Source: CAYWEM01 sp964457225 (GTDB taxonomy: Bacteria; Acidobacteriota; Aminicenantia; UBA2199). From it: 45,334 bases of DNA. The notes under the pieces were generated by a model. That model worked only from the letters and a program-made list of their open reading frames with translations. It had not been told where the DNA came from and did no database searches. A program made the position numbers and the translations under genes. The DNA is taken from assembly GCA_964457225.1 (NCBI GenBank), contig CAYWEM010000020.1, positions 1-45,334 on the forward strand, read 5' to 3'. The stretch's first letter is position 1. The number at the start of each line of letters is the position of its first letter. Positions 7,791 through 14,853 of this stretch are shown here, piece after piece.

Positions 7791-8156
7791 TCATTGATTC
7801 AGTCCGACCTTGACGATGGTCAGACTGCCGATAAAGAGCAGTACCAGGCCGCCGAACAACAGCAGGTTGAAAACGGCCAGCCGCCAGAAGCGGTTGTGGA
7901 TGTAGTCTTCGCTGACCATCCAGACTCCGTTCAGGCCGTGGTACAGGGCGGTGAGCAGGAAGAGAAACTGGATCATCAGGAACCAGGGAGACTGCATCTT
8001 GGCCACGATGCCCTGGTAAGAGAATTCACCGCCGCGGATGAAGTGATAGGTTATGAAGTGCATCATCAGCAGGACGAAAAGAATGACGGCCGTAACCCGC
8101 TGCAGCAGCCAGGCCAGGGCGCCGGTTTTTGAACTTTCCTTGAATTTCTTGTCCAT
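7791..8156 (-). CDS. sdhD: Succinate dehydrogenase membrane anchor subunit
   Basis: Hydrophobic 121-residue protein with three predicted membrane helices (about 19-37, 57-75 and 91-115). The segment LTALYHGLNGVWMVSEDY is the typical heme-b/quinone helix of SdhD/FrdD-type anchors, with His in YHGLNG as probable heme ligand. AAAGGAG lies before the ATG. Together with SdhC it would dock SdhAB in the inner membrane and reduce or oxidise quinone. Assigning the SdhD name rather than SdhC rests on order (second gene) and this motif only. Confidence 0.88.
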   Translation of the reverse strand: MDKKFKESSKTGALAWLLQRVTAVILFVLLMMHFITYHFIRGGEFSYQGIVAKMQSPWFLMIQFLFLLTALYHGLNGVWMVSEDYIHNRFWRLAVFNLLLFGGLVLLFIGSLTIVKVGLNQ

Positions 8157-8169
8157 GTTGCCTGCTCCT

Positions 8170-8541
8170 TTACATATGGGAAATGATTATCCAGGACCCG
8201 GCGGCCCAGAGCAGGACCCCCAGAACCAACAGGACAGCGAATACTTTCTTGTGGTGCTTCGACACTGAAAAGAAGTCCACCAGCACTACCCTGACACCGT
8301 TGAAAGCGTGAAACAGGATCACGCCCCAGAGACCTATTTCGAGCAGTTTGAAAGGGGTTGAGCGCAGGAAGGCCATGACCGTTTCAAACCTTTCCTCCCC
8401 CTGGGTCAGGGTGTTGATGACCCAGATGTGCATGGAAAGGTAGAAGATCAGGGCCAGCCCGGACAGGCGGTGCAGTATCCAGGCCCAGGAACCCAGGAAT
8501 CGGTGGTAGCCGAAATCAAATATTTTCTTTTTTCTGAGCAA
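8170..8541 (-). CDS. sdhC: Succinate dehydrogenase cytochrome b subunit
   Basis: First gene of the operon; 123 residues, three predicted membrane helices. The motifs HRLSGLALIFYLSMHIW and ILFHAFNGVRVVLVDF are characteristic of the SdhC/cytochrome b556 family and supply histidines for heme and quinone binding. The start is TTG at 8541: AAGGAGG lies five bases upstream, while the nearby ATG (8546) is out of frame and abuts the binding site. Two short three-helix anchors correspond to the E. coli-type (type C) architecture rather than the fused type B. A promoter is visible at 8574-8602. Confidence 0.9.
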   Translation of the reverse strand: MLRKKKIFDFGYHRFLGSWAWILHRLSGLALIFYLSMHIWVINTLTQGEERFETVMAFLRSTPFKLLEIGLWGVILFHAFNGVRVVLVDFFSVSKHHKKVFAVLLVLGVLLWAAGSWIIISHM

Positions 8542-8573
8542 GGCATCCTCCTTGACTTGATGTTGCCGGCTTC

Positions 8574-8602
8574 ATTTTAATACCGTGAAAAAAAGTAAAC
8601 AA
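8574..8602 (-). promoter_or_regulatory. Predicted promoter of sdhCDAB
   Basis: On the minus strand TTGTTT (8602-8597) and TAAAAT (8579-8574) are 17 bp apart, giving a leader of about 25 nt before the TTG start of sdhC. It lies in the 80-bp gap after the radical SAM gene, so sdh can be transcribed apart from the pgsA cluster. Confidence 0.5.
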
Positions 8603-8621
8603 GGCTTTTGACCTGCTGAAA

Positions 8622-9548
8622 TCAAATCGAATGATTTGAGTCAGGTGTCTCAGGGCCCAATGCCTGCACCCGGCACCCCTGGCGGCTGCCCCTGGAGCGC
8701 ATCAAATCCCTTATCGACTGCAGTACCTGCTGTTTCTGCAGAACCCATTTCGGAGCGTGGAATATGCGATCATCGCGTTCCCCGGTTAAACGATGAATGA
8801 CGATGTCCGGATCAAGGTGTTCCAGAAAGGTCACCACCCGCTGTACGAATTCATCCCGACTCAGCAGGGGCAGGGGATGGTTTTGTTGCAGCTCGTAAAG
8901 CGGGGTGTTCTTCAGTACGTGCAGCAGGTGCAGTTTCAAGCCGGCCGGCTGGAGGCGGTTCATTTCCCGGGCGGTGGCCAGCAGTTCTTCCTGCCCTTCG
9001 CCGGGCAGGCCCAGGATCAGGTGTACGATCACCTCGATTCCCCGTTCTTTAAGGGCACTGAAAGTTTCCAGGAAACAGCCGTAGCTGTGACCGCGGCGCA
9101 GGAATTCAAGGGAAGAGTCGTAAATCGACTGCAGGCCGAGTTCTATGCTGAAATAAGTACGCCGGTTGAACTCCTCCAGCAGGGGGAGAATTTCCTGAGC
9201 AACAGCGTCGGGCCGGGTGCCGATGAACAGGCCCAGGGTTTCCGGTCCCGCCAGTGCGGTTTCATATACCCTCCGCAGTTCATCCGGTGGCGCGGCCGTG
9301 TTGCTGTTGGACTGCAGGTAGGAAATGAAGTGAAAACCCGGGTTGGCGGTCTTGAACAGACTGATTTGCTCGGCCAGGGGCAGGTGATAAGTGTCGATCG
9401 GTCCGGAACCCCAGGGATCGCAAAAAATACAGCCGCCTGTTTTTTTGTTCGGGCAGGGGAAACCGGCGTGCAGAGGAATTTTGCGGATTTTTTTCCCGGG
9501 AAAGAGTTGTTTCAGCCTGCTTGAGAACGAATTGAAGGGTTCATTCAT
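8622..9548 (-). CDS. YhcC-family (TIGR01212) radical SAM protein
   Basis: Predicted 308-residue radical SAM enzyme. The cluster cysteines are C32, C40 and C43 (CPNKKTGGCIFC), a wider first spacing than the canonical CX3CX2C, which is the hallmark of the YhcC/TIGR01212 branch. Further family-like segments are PCPNKK, FISYLQSNSNT, LFIGTRPDAV, YFSIELGLQSIYDSSLEFL and VHLILGLPGEGQEE. The substrate of this family is not firmly established. The ATG overlaps the last eight bases of the response-regulator gene (ATGAATGA), so translation is probably coupled. Confidence 0.87.
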   Translation of the reverse strand: MNEPFNSFSSRLKQLFPGKKIRKIPLHAGFPCPNKKTGGCIFCDPWGSGPIDTYHLPLAEQISLFKTANPGFHFISYLQSNSNTAAPPDELRRVYETALAGPETLGLFIGTRPDAVAQEILPLLEEFNRRTYFSIELGLQSIYDSSLEFLRRGHSYGCFLETFSALKERGIEVIVHLILGLPGEGQEELLATAREMNRLQPAGLKLHLLHVLKNTPLYELQQNHPLPLLSRDEFVQRVVTFLEHLDPDIVIHRLTGERDDRIFHAPKWVLQKQQVLQSIRDLMRSRGSRQGCRVQALGPETPDSNHSI

Positions 9549-9909
9549 TAAGCAGGGAAATGACCTGTTTCAACAGGTCCTGCAGGTCAAAGGGCTTGGT
9601 GAAGAAGGCGTTGACGTGGAAATCCTCCAGCTCCTGCATGATTTCGTCTTCCTGGTAAATGCCTGTGATGACCACCACCGGGATGAACAACTCGTCCTTA
9701 ATCGCCTTGAGAACGTTGATGCCGTGTTCCTTGGGCAGCAGCATGTCGATCACGGCCAGGTCGGGCAGATGTTTCCTGGCCAGGTCCAGGCCGGTCTGGC
9801 CGTCTTCGGCGCCCAGTGTTTCGTAGCCCTTCGAGCCGAAGAAGTCCAGTAAAAGCTTGCGCACCTCGCTGTCGTCATCCACGATCAGGATTAATTTCTT
9901 TTCAGCCAT
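9541..9909 (-). CDS. Single-domain response regulator (CheY-like receiver)
   Basis: A 122-residue receiver domain with no output domain. Acidic triad DDD (11-13), phosphoacceptor Asp55 in LAVIDMLLP, the switch Thr in VVVITG and the conserved Lys in FFTKPFD are all present, so it should be phosphorylated by a histidine kinase. The start at 9909 is chosen because GGGAGA lies six bases upstream; an in-frame ATG at 9936 lacks a binding site and lies further inside pgsA. No kinase is encoded nearby, so its partner is elsewhere. It overlaps pgsA by 19 bp and the radical SAM gene by 8 bp. Confidence 0.9.
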   Translation of the reverse strand: MAEKKLILIVDDDSEVRKLLLDFFGSKGYETLGAEDGQTGLDLARKHLPDLAVIDMLLPKEHGINVLKAIKDELFIPVVVITGIYQEDEIMQELEDFHVNAFFTKPFDLQDLLKQVISLLNE

Positions 9910-10451
9910 TGTTTCTCCCGTCGGTAAACATTGCAATAGGCGAACCAGGACCAGAGCAGAAAAGTGGTGCTGACCGCGATCAGGAAACGTTTCAGGTGCA
10001 GCAGGTTGACCCCGCTGTGCAGGTCGATGATGTAGAAGAAGATCAATACGCTCAGCAGGGCGAAAGTGACCTTGCCCACCAGGATGGAAGACTTGATTAT
10101 ACCCTTGCCGCGGAAAAGCAGCAGGCTGGCCAGCAGGATCACCAGGTCGCGGAAGATCACCAGCAGGGCCAGCCAGACAGGAAAATCGGAGCGTACGGTC
10201 AGGGCGAAAAGCACGGCCACTACCAGCAGTTTGTCGGCCAGGGGATCAAGGATTTTACCCAGTTCACTTTCCTGGTTGAGTTTCCGGGCCAGGAAACCGT
10301 CAAAAAAATCAAGCATTATGGTCAGCAGGTAGATGATGATCAGCAGAAAAAAGCCCCGGTCAGTCAGGTTGAGAATCAGGTGCAGAATGAGCGGTATCAT
10401 CAACAGTCGCAGGGTACTCAGGAAATTCGGCCAGGTTAAGGATTTTCCCAT
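9891..10451 (-). CDS. pgsA: CDP-alcohol phosphatidyltransferase (phosphatidylglycerophosphate synthase)
   Basis: Inner-membrane enzyme that joins CDP-diacylglycerol to glycerol-3-phosphate (or another alcohol) in phospholipid synthesis. The 186 residues start TWPNFLSTLRLLMIP, typical of PgsA, followed by the family signature DGFLAR-x8-G-x3-D-x3-D (seen as DFFDGFLARKL, then GKILDPLADK) between membrane helices. Four or more further helices follow. AGGG precedes the ATG, but the best promoter (10460-10488) starts RNA very close to the start codon. First gene of an overlapping trio with the receiver and radical SAM genes. Other alcohol substrates cannot be excluded. Confidence 0.88.
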   Translation of the reverse strand: MGKSLTWPNFLSTLRLLMIPLILHLILNLTDRGFFLLIIIYLLTIMLDFFDGFLARKLNQESELGKILDPLADKLLVVAVLFALTVRSDFPVWLALLVIFRDLVILLASLLLFRGKGIIKSSILVGKVTFALLSVLIFFYIIDLHSGVNLLHLKRFLIAVSTTFLLWSWFAYCNVYRREKQWLKRN

Positions 10452-10459
10452 TGCCCTAC

Positions 10460-10488
10460 TTAATAGGCTATAAATGTAAAAAAATCAA
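10460..10488 (-). promoter_or_regulatory. Predicted promoter of the pgsA operon
   Basis: Minus-strand TTGATT (10488-10483) and TATTAA (10465-10460) with a 17-bp spacer. Only eight bases separate the -10 box from the pgsA ATG, so the transcript would have almost no leader. Confidence 0.45.
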
Positions 10489-10541
10489 GCCCCTTGCGAT
10501 AATCTCGGGGTGCGATCCTCCCTGTTTCCAGCCGGAGATAT

Positions 10542-10572
10542 TTGCCGGGCCTGGTTCCTGCTGTGCTATAAT
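10542..10572 (+). promoter_or_regulatory. Predicted promoter with start codon at the transcription start
   Basis: TTGCCG (10542-10547) and a perfect TATAAT (10567-10572) with a 19-bp spacer. The GTG codon of the following gene begins at 10579, six bases after the -10 box, which is where RNA synthesis would begin; the message may be leaderless. Confidence 0.45.
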
Positions 10573-10578
10573 CGCGGG

Positions 10579-11340
10579 GTGGGCGCCAATAGAGTTTTAC
10601 CGGTAATCCTGATACTGTTGCTGGCCGCTTCCGGCCTGGCAGCCGACTGGAGGATCGAATTCGGAAGCTCGTCCTGGAGCCTGGCTCCTTTCAATTCAGT
10701 GCTGGAGAAAAGATCCGTGGCTCTGGTCCGGGCCGAAGCCGAACGCCTGGTGGGCGGCCTCTTTCCCGGCCTGGGACTGGAGACTTCCTCTTTAACGGCG
10801 GACAGCACTTCATCCGGCTCTTCCTTAAGCCTGGCGGTCTGGCGCCGCCTGAACGCCGCCTGGGCGCTGGGAATGCGCCTGGAAAAGGTTGATTATCGGA
10901 TTCCAATGCAGGTGGCCAGCCGGCACCGGGTGACATTTTTGGGCCAGTCCCTGTTCCCGGTTGACACCGAAGGGCTGGCTGAATTAAGGATAAAAACCCT
11001 GCTGCCCGCCCTGGGTTTACGCTGGGAAACCGGGTTGGCGGGGAAAATATCGTTTTCCGGCCTGACCGGCCTTGCTTACCTGCCGCTGAAGGGCCGCCTT
11101 GTTTACCGCACCGAGGCCATAATTCCCATCGACGACGAATTGAGAGTCGCCCTGCCGCTGGCGGTTGACAGTCCACTGGCGGAATTGCGCCGCGATTTTT
11201 CCAGTCTTCCGGCCGGCATCCTGTTCCCCTTCCTGGAGGCCAGGCTGGAATACGGTTTCAGTCGATATGCCGGTTTGTTCCTTGGCCTGACCCTGGGGTC
11301 CGGCATCAGCGCCGGGGGCGGTTTGTTTTTTTTATTGTGA
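10579..11340 (+). CDS. Predicted outer-membrane barrel-like protein
   Basis: Not recognised as a named family. Starting at GTG 10579 the protein (254 residues) begins with a clean Sec signal peptide (basic NR, then VLPVILILLLAASGLAA with cleavage near LAA-DW). The mature part alternates polar and hydrophobic residues with aromatic borders (LSLAVWRRLNAAWALGMRLE, KISFSGLTGLAYLPLKGRL), as in beta-barrels, and ends YAGLFLGLTLGSGISAGGGL. An in-frame GTG at 10510 would add a tail before the signal peptide and lies upstream of the TATAAT box, so the later start is preferred. It is followed 10 bp later by the YccF gene. Function unknown; envelope location is inferred. Confidence 0.65.
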   Translation: MGANRVLPVILILLLAASGLAADWRIEFGSSSWSLAPFNSVLEKRSVALVRAEAERLVGGLFPGLGLETSSLTADSTSSGSSLSLAVWRRLNAAWALGMRLEKVDYRIPMQVASRHRVTFLGQSLFPVDTEGLAELRIKTLLPALGLRWETGLAGKISFSGLTGLAYLPLKGRLVYRTEAIIPIDDELRVALPLAVDSPLAELRRDFSSLPAGILFPFLEARLEYGFSRYAGLFLGLTLGSGISAGGGLFFLL

Positions 11341-11350
11341 GAGGTGTCCA

Positions 11351-11737
11351 ATGCGGGCTTTCGGATTTCTGGGCAACGTGATCTGGGTGGTTTTCGGCGG
11401 TTTTTTTGTTTTCCTGCATTATTTACTGGCCTCGTTACTGCTCTGCCTGACCGTTATCGGTATACCTTTCGGATTGCAGAACCTGAAGCTGGCCCAGCTG
11501 GCGCTCTGGCCCTTCGGCAAGGAAGTGGTATCAATACCGCAAAGCTCGGGCTGCCTGTCGCTGGTCATGAACGTTCTCTGGTTCGTGCTGGGAGGTTTCT
11601 GGATAGCCCTGCACCACCTGGTCTGGGCCCTGCTCTTTTCGATTACGATCATCGGCATTCCCTTCGCCCTCCAGCATCTCAAGCTGGCCCGGCTGGCCCT
11701 GTTCCCCTTCGGCTTTGAATCCCGGCCCGGAAGTTAG
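11351..11737 (+). CDS. yccF: YccF domain inner-membrane protein
   Basis: A 128-residue protein made of two repeats of the YccF domain (PF03733/DUF307). Each repeat has the pattern NVIWVVFGGFFVFLHYL then LTVIGIPFGLQNLKLA, and NVLWFVLGGFWIALHHL then ITIIGIPFALQHLKLA, ending in an ALFPFG segment. Four membrane helices are expected. The GIPFGLQ and GIPFALQ repeats make identification secure; the biochemical function of the family is unknown. GAGAGGTG precedes the ATG. It lies 10 bp after the barrel-like gene and is probably cotranscribed with it. Confidence 0.92.
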   Translation: MRAFGFLGNVIWVVFGGFFVFLHYLLASLLLCLTVIGIPFGLQNLKLAQLALWPFGKEVVSIPQSSGCLSLVMNVLWFVLGGFWIALHHLVWALLFSITIIGIPFALQHLKLARLALFPFGFESRPGS

Positions 11738-11772
11738 GCCCAAACCGACTGAAGCTGAAATACTGCGCTCCG

Positions 11773-11801
11773 TTGACAATGATTTCCCGAATCCTGAAAA
11801 T
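11773..11801 (+). promoter_or_regulatory. Predicted promoter of the M24 peptidase gene
   Basis: A perfect TTGACA (11773-11778) is followed after 17 bp by GAAAAT (11796-11801). The -35 box is strong and the -10 box is weak. Confidence 0.35.
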
Positions 11802-11846
11802 ACTGTTTTTGTTAATGCTCCTTTCCCGGAGCAAAGGAGAATCACC

Positions 11847-13187
11847 ATGAGAGTCAAAAACGGACTGCTGGTAATTCTGGGAATACTGATTCTGATTCCG
11901 TTACTGCCGGTTTTATCGATCGCCCAGCGGACGGGATACGAGCCGCAGGAATTCGCCGGCCGCCGCCAGGCGTTGATGCATCGGATCAAGACAGGCGTGG
12001 CGGTACTCTTCGCCGATCATGCCGGTCCGGGGGGAGCCCATTTCCGCCAGGACAATGATTTTTTTTACTTTACCGGCCTGGAGGATCAAGGCGCGATCCT
12101 GGTCATGATTCCTGAGGATGGAACTGTTGCTCTTTTCCTGCCCAGGCAGATGCCCAGGGAAGAAATGGTGGAAGGCCCCAACCTGCTTGCTGATCCGCAG
12201 GGCCGGGAAAAGAGCGGCATTGAAAAGCTTTTCCCGCTGGATTACCTGGATGAATTCCTGGCCCGCAACCTGGGGCGCTTGAAAGGCGGCCTGCATTTAC
12301 GGTTGTCTCCCCGCGATACCCTGACCGATGCCCGGGCCGAAACAGCGATAATGGCGAGCCGGAGGGCCAGAAGTCATTACAACGATCAACTCTCCCTGGA
12401 CAATCACCGGGCGGTCAAATTCAGGGATCGTTACCCGCAGGTCCGATTGCTGGACCTGACTCCGCAGATAGACGCAATGCGCCTGATAAAGAGTCAGGCC
12501 GAGATAGAAATCCTGAGAAGGAACGGCCGGATATCAGCCGAGGCCGTTAAACAGGCCATGCTGGCCACCAGGCCTGGAGTGTTCGAATACGAACTCGAAG
12601 CGGCCGCGGTTTACCAGGTGTTGCTCAAGGGAGCCCGCGGCCCCGCCTATCCGCCGATAGTAGCTTCAGGTCCAAATACCTGTATTTGGCATTACAGTGC
12701 CAATTCACGACTCTTGCAGGAAGGCGAACTGGTGTTAATGGATTTCGGCGCCGACCTTGATTACCTGGCCATGGATATCTCCCGCACCTGGCCGGTTTCC
12801 GGACGTTTCTGCGAGGAACAGCGTGAAGTCTACCGGGTGGTGTTGGAGGTGCAGAAGGCCTGTATCGAATCATACCGCCCCGGGGTGACCGTCGAGGAAG
12901 TGAAAACGCGGGTGGCGGGGATACTCAGGGCCAAGGGAATCGATCCGCGAGGCCTGGAAGGCGGTTTCGGTCATGGAGTCGGCCTGGCCGTGCACGATAT
13001 CCCCCTGGGAACAGTGTTGGCCGAGGGCATGGTACTGGCCATCGAGCCCGGGTTGTATTACCCGGAAAAAGGTTTCGGCATCAGGATCGAGGATACGGTG
13101 CTTATTACCCGAAACGGCTGCGAGGTGCTTACCGCCGGAGTGCCGAAGGAAATAGAGGAAATTGAAGCGTTGCTGGCCGAGCGTTGA
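11847..13187 (+). CDS. Secreted M24 metallopeptidase (Xaa-Pro aminopeptidase type)
   Basis: Predicted exported peptidase releasing N-terminal residues before proline. From ATG 11847 (AAAGGAG well spaced) the protein has 446 residues with an N-terminal signal or anchor segment (VKNGLLVILGILILIPLLPVL). The N-terminal creatinase-like domain (aminopeptidase P type, QDNDFFYFTGLEDQGAILV) is followed by the pita-bread domain with all five metal ligands: Asp in LMDFGADLDY and AMDISRTWP, His in GGFGHGVGLAVHD, Glu in AIEPGLYYPE and Glu in GIRIEDTVLIT. Most bacterial PepP proteins are cytoplasmic, so the leader is notable and fits use of external peptides. The open frame extends further upstream to 11715, but nothing supports a start there. 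Confidence 0.9.
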   Translation: MRVKNGLLVILGILILIPLLPVLSIAQRTGYEPQEFAGRRQALMHRIKTGVAVLFADHAGPGGAHFRQDNDFFYFTGLEDQGAILVMIPEDGTVALFLPRQMPREEMVEGPNLLADPQGREKSGIEKLFPLDYLDEFLARNLGRLKGGLHLRLSPRDTLTDARAETAIMASRRARSHYNDQLSLDNHRAVKFRDRYPQVRLLDLTPQIDAMRLIKSQAEIEILRRNGRISAEAVKQAMLATRPGVFEYELEAAAVYQVLLKGARGPAYPPIVASGPNTCIWHYSANSRLLQEGELVLMDFGADLDYLAMDISRTWPVSGRFCEEQREVYRVVLEVQKACIESYRPGVTVEEVKTRVAGILRAKGIDPRGLEGGFGHGVGLAVHDIPLGTVLAEGMVLAIEPGLYYPEKGFGIRIEDTVLITRNGCEVLTAGVPKEIEEIEALLAER

Positions 13188-13203
13188 GTTTAACTCAGGT
13201 TGT

Positions 13204-13485
13204 TTACTTGTACAGGCAGAGATAGGCGCAAGCGGCTTCTATTGTCAGCTGGAATTTGCTGTCAGCCGGCACCGTGAAGCTCTGCCCGGCGCTGAAGGTC
13301 TCCCGGCCGTCACTTCCCGGCAGTTTGACGTTCATTTTACCGCTGATCACCTGCATTATCTCGAGCTGAGAGGTGGCGAATTCGTACTCACCCGGAGCCA
13401 TCACGCCAATGGTGGCCGGGCCCTGATCGCTCTCAAAGGCTATGGATCTGACTTTTCCCTGGTAGTATTCGTTTACCTTGAACAT
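13204..13485 (-). CDS. ppnP: Pyrimidine/purine nucleoside phosphorylase PpnP (YaiE, DUF1255)
   Basis: Small 93-residue cupin that in E. coli splits nucleosides with phosphate into base and ribose-1-phosphate. The sequence follows the family along its length: NEYYQGKVRSIAFES, GPATIGVMAPGEYEF, EIMQVISGKMNVKLPG and AGQSFTVPADSKFQL. AGGAGG is ideally spaced from the ATG. It converges on the M24 gene with 16 bp between them and appears monocistronic. Role: nucleoside salvage in the cytoplasm. Confidence 0.93.
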   Translation of the reverse strand: MFKVNEYYQGKVRSIAFESDQGPATIGVMAPGEYEFATSQLEIMQVISGKMNVKLPGSDGRETFSAGQSFTVPADSKFQLTIEAACAYLCLYK

Positions 13486-13576
13486 GTTTTCCTCCTATGC
13501 CGGATATCTTCTTTGATTCTATCACAGAACCACCTGGTCCCGAAGATCGGGGATTTCAAAACGAAAGTTACTTGTT

Positions 13577-14713
13577 TTACAGGCAGTCCAGGATTCTTTC
13601 CAGGTAACCGACCAGTGAAATTTTTTCCGCGGCGTAATCGCAGTTGGCCTGCAGGGCCAGGGTGATTCCTTTTTGCGGAAAATAAGCCATGATCGAGTTG
13701 AAACCTGGAACAAAACCGGTGTGACCATAGGCTTTACCGTGCCTGGTTTCGTAAATGAAACTCCCGGTTCCATAGGAAACACCCGGCCATATTGATTCCC
13801 CATGGCTGTTCGGAGTGATGATTTTTTCCTGAAGTTCGCCCGGAAAGAGGCCGCCCCGGTAATAGGCCGCGCCCCAGCGGGCCAGGTCGGCCGTGCTGGA
13901 AAGCAGGCCTCCGCCGCTCCATTCCAGCTGTGGATTGAAAACGTATCGTCCGTCCGCCACTACTTTCGGTGGCATCATGAATGACTCGGGTAATCGGGAG
14001 TAACCGGCCGGCAGGCGCTCGTTTTCCCGGCTCAGCGCCGGAAATGTTTCCTGCAGCCGCAGTGGTCCGAGCAGGTTTTGCTGCAGTATTTCGTAATAGG
14101 GCCGGTCGCTTGTTTTTTCGATCAGCATGCCCAGCAGAATGTAGTTGCTGTCGGAGTAACTCCATCCCTGACCGGCCGGGTGAACGGCCTGGTCTTCGAA
14201 AATAAAAGCCAATCTTTCTTCATAGGTCCAGACCTTGTCGGGATTTTCATTCAGCAGGACCCAGACCCCGGGTTTCATTTCGTACCTGGGCAGTCCGCTG
14301 GTATGCTGCAGCAGCATTTCGACGCTGATTTCCCCGGCATTGGGCAGCCGCTTCAGCCAGTCCGTTTCCGGGAAGTAATCGAGCAAGCGGCTTTGCAGAT
14401 CTATTTTCCCCGATTCAACGAACTGCATGATCAAGGCTGTCACATAAGTTTTGCCGATGCTGCCGGAAAACATAAGATGGTTTTGATCCAGCCTGATTCC
14501 CTGTTCCAGGTCGGCGAACCCGGAGCAATGATTCTCCTGCCGGCCATCGGGAAAAACCAATGAAAAGTTCAGGCCGGGGATTTCGTTTTCTTCGATCAGG
14601 GCATTCAGGGTGTCGGCGATTCCGGCTTTTTCAACCGGTCCGGGTTTTTTTTCAATTTCAGCTGTACAACCCAGGCCCATGCAGACCATGACGCAAATGA
14701 CAAGTAATTTCAT
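13577..14713 (-). CDS. Beta-lactamase-fold serine hydrolase, lipoprotein
   Basis: Class C beta-lactamase/esterase-like enzyme (378 residues) anchored in the envelope. From ATG 14713 (GGAGGAA seven bases upstream; the ATG at 14731 itself contains this site) it begins with a lipoprotein signal, MKLLVICVMVCMGLGC, with lipobox GLGC. Catalytic motifs: SIGK (SxxK nucleophile and base), YSDSNY (the YxN motif with Asp in the third place, seen in many serine-hydrolase relatives) and KAYGHTGFVPGF (HTG in place of KTG). The natural substrate could be a beta-lactam, a peptide or an ester. It stands alone, divergent from the SH3-barrel gene. Resistance function should not be assumed. Confidence 0.87.
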   Translation of the reverse strand: MKLLVICVMVCMGLGCTAEIEKKPGPVEKAGIADTLNALIEENEIPGLNFSLVFPDGRQENHCSGFADLEQGIRLDQNHLMFSGSIGKTYVTALIMQFVESGKIDLQSRLLDYFPETDWLKRLPNAGEISVEMLLQHTSGLPRYEMKPGVWVLLNENPDKVWTYEERLAFIFEDQAVHPAGQGWSYSDSNYILLGMLIEKTSDRPYYEILQQNLLGPLRLQETFPALSRENERLPAGYSRLPESFMMPPKVVADGRYVFNPQLEWSGGGLLSSTADLARWGAAYYRGGLFPGELQEKIITPNSHGESIWPGVSYGTGSFIYETRHGKAYGHTGFVPGFNSIMAYFPQKGITLALQANCDYAAEKISLVGYLERILDCL

Positions 14714-14853
14714 AATCTGCTTCCTCCCCATAATTCACGAATGAGATCGACAAACCATAACACAAAACGACTTGATTTGGAACAAGCGGATTTTTCAGTT
14801 TGCATAATTTATTCTTTTAATATATATTTCCTGCTTGAAAAAGGAGGCTTACC

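Noticed and set aside
6617..7813. Long open frame on the plus strand (398 codons) opposite sdhA
   Set aside because: It is the complement of a well-identified flavoprotein gene, shows no recognisable motif and has no ribosome binding site; GC-rich codon bias leaves such frames open.
13577..14713. Antibiotic-resistance beta-lactamase
   Set aside because: The HTG and YSD motifs are those of the broad esterase/peptidase branch; nothing in the context suggests resistance.
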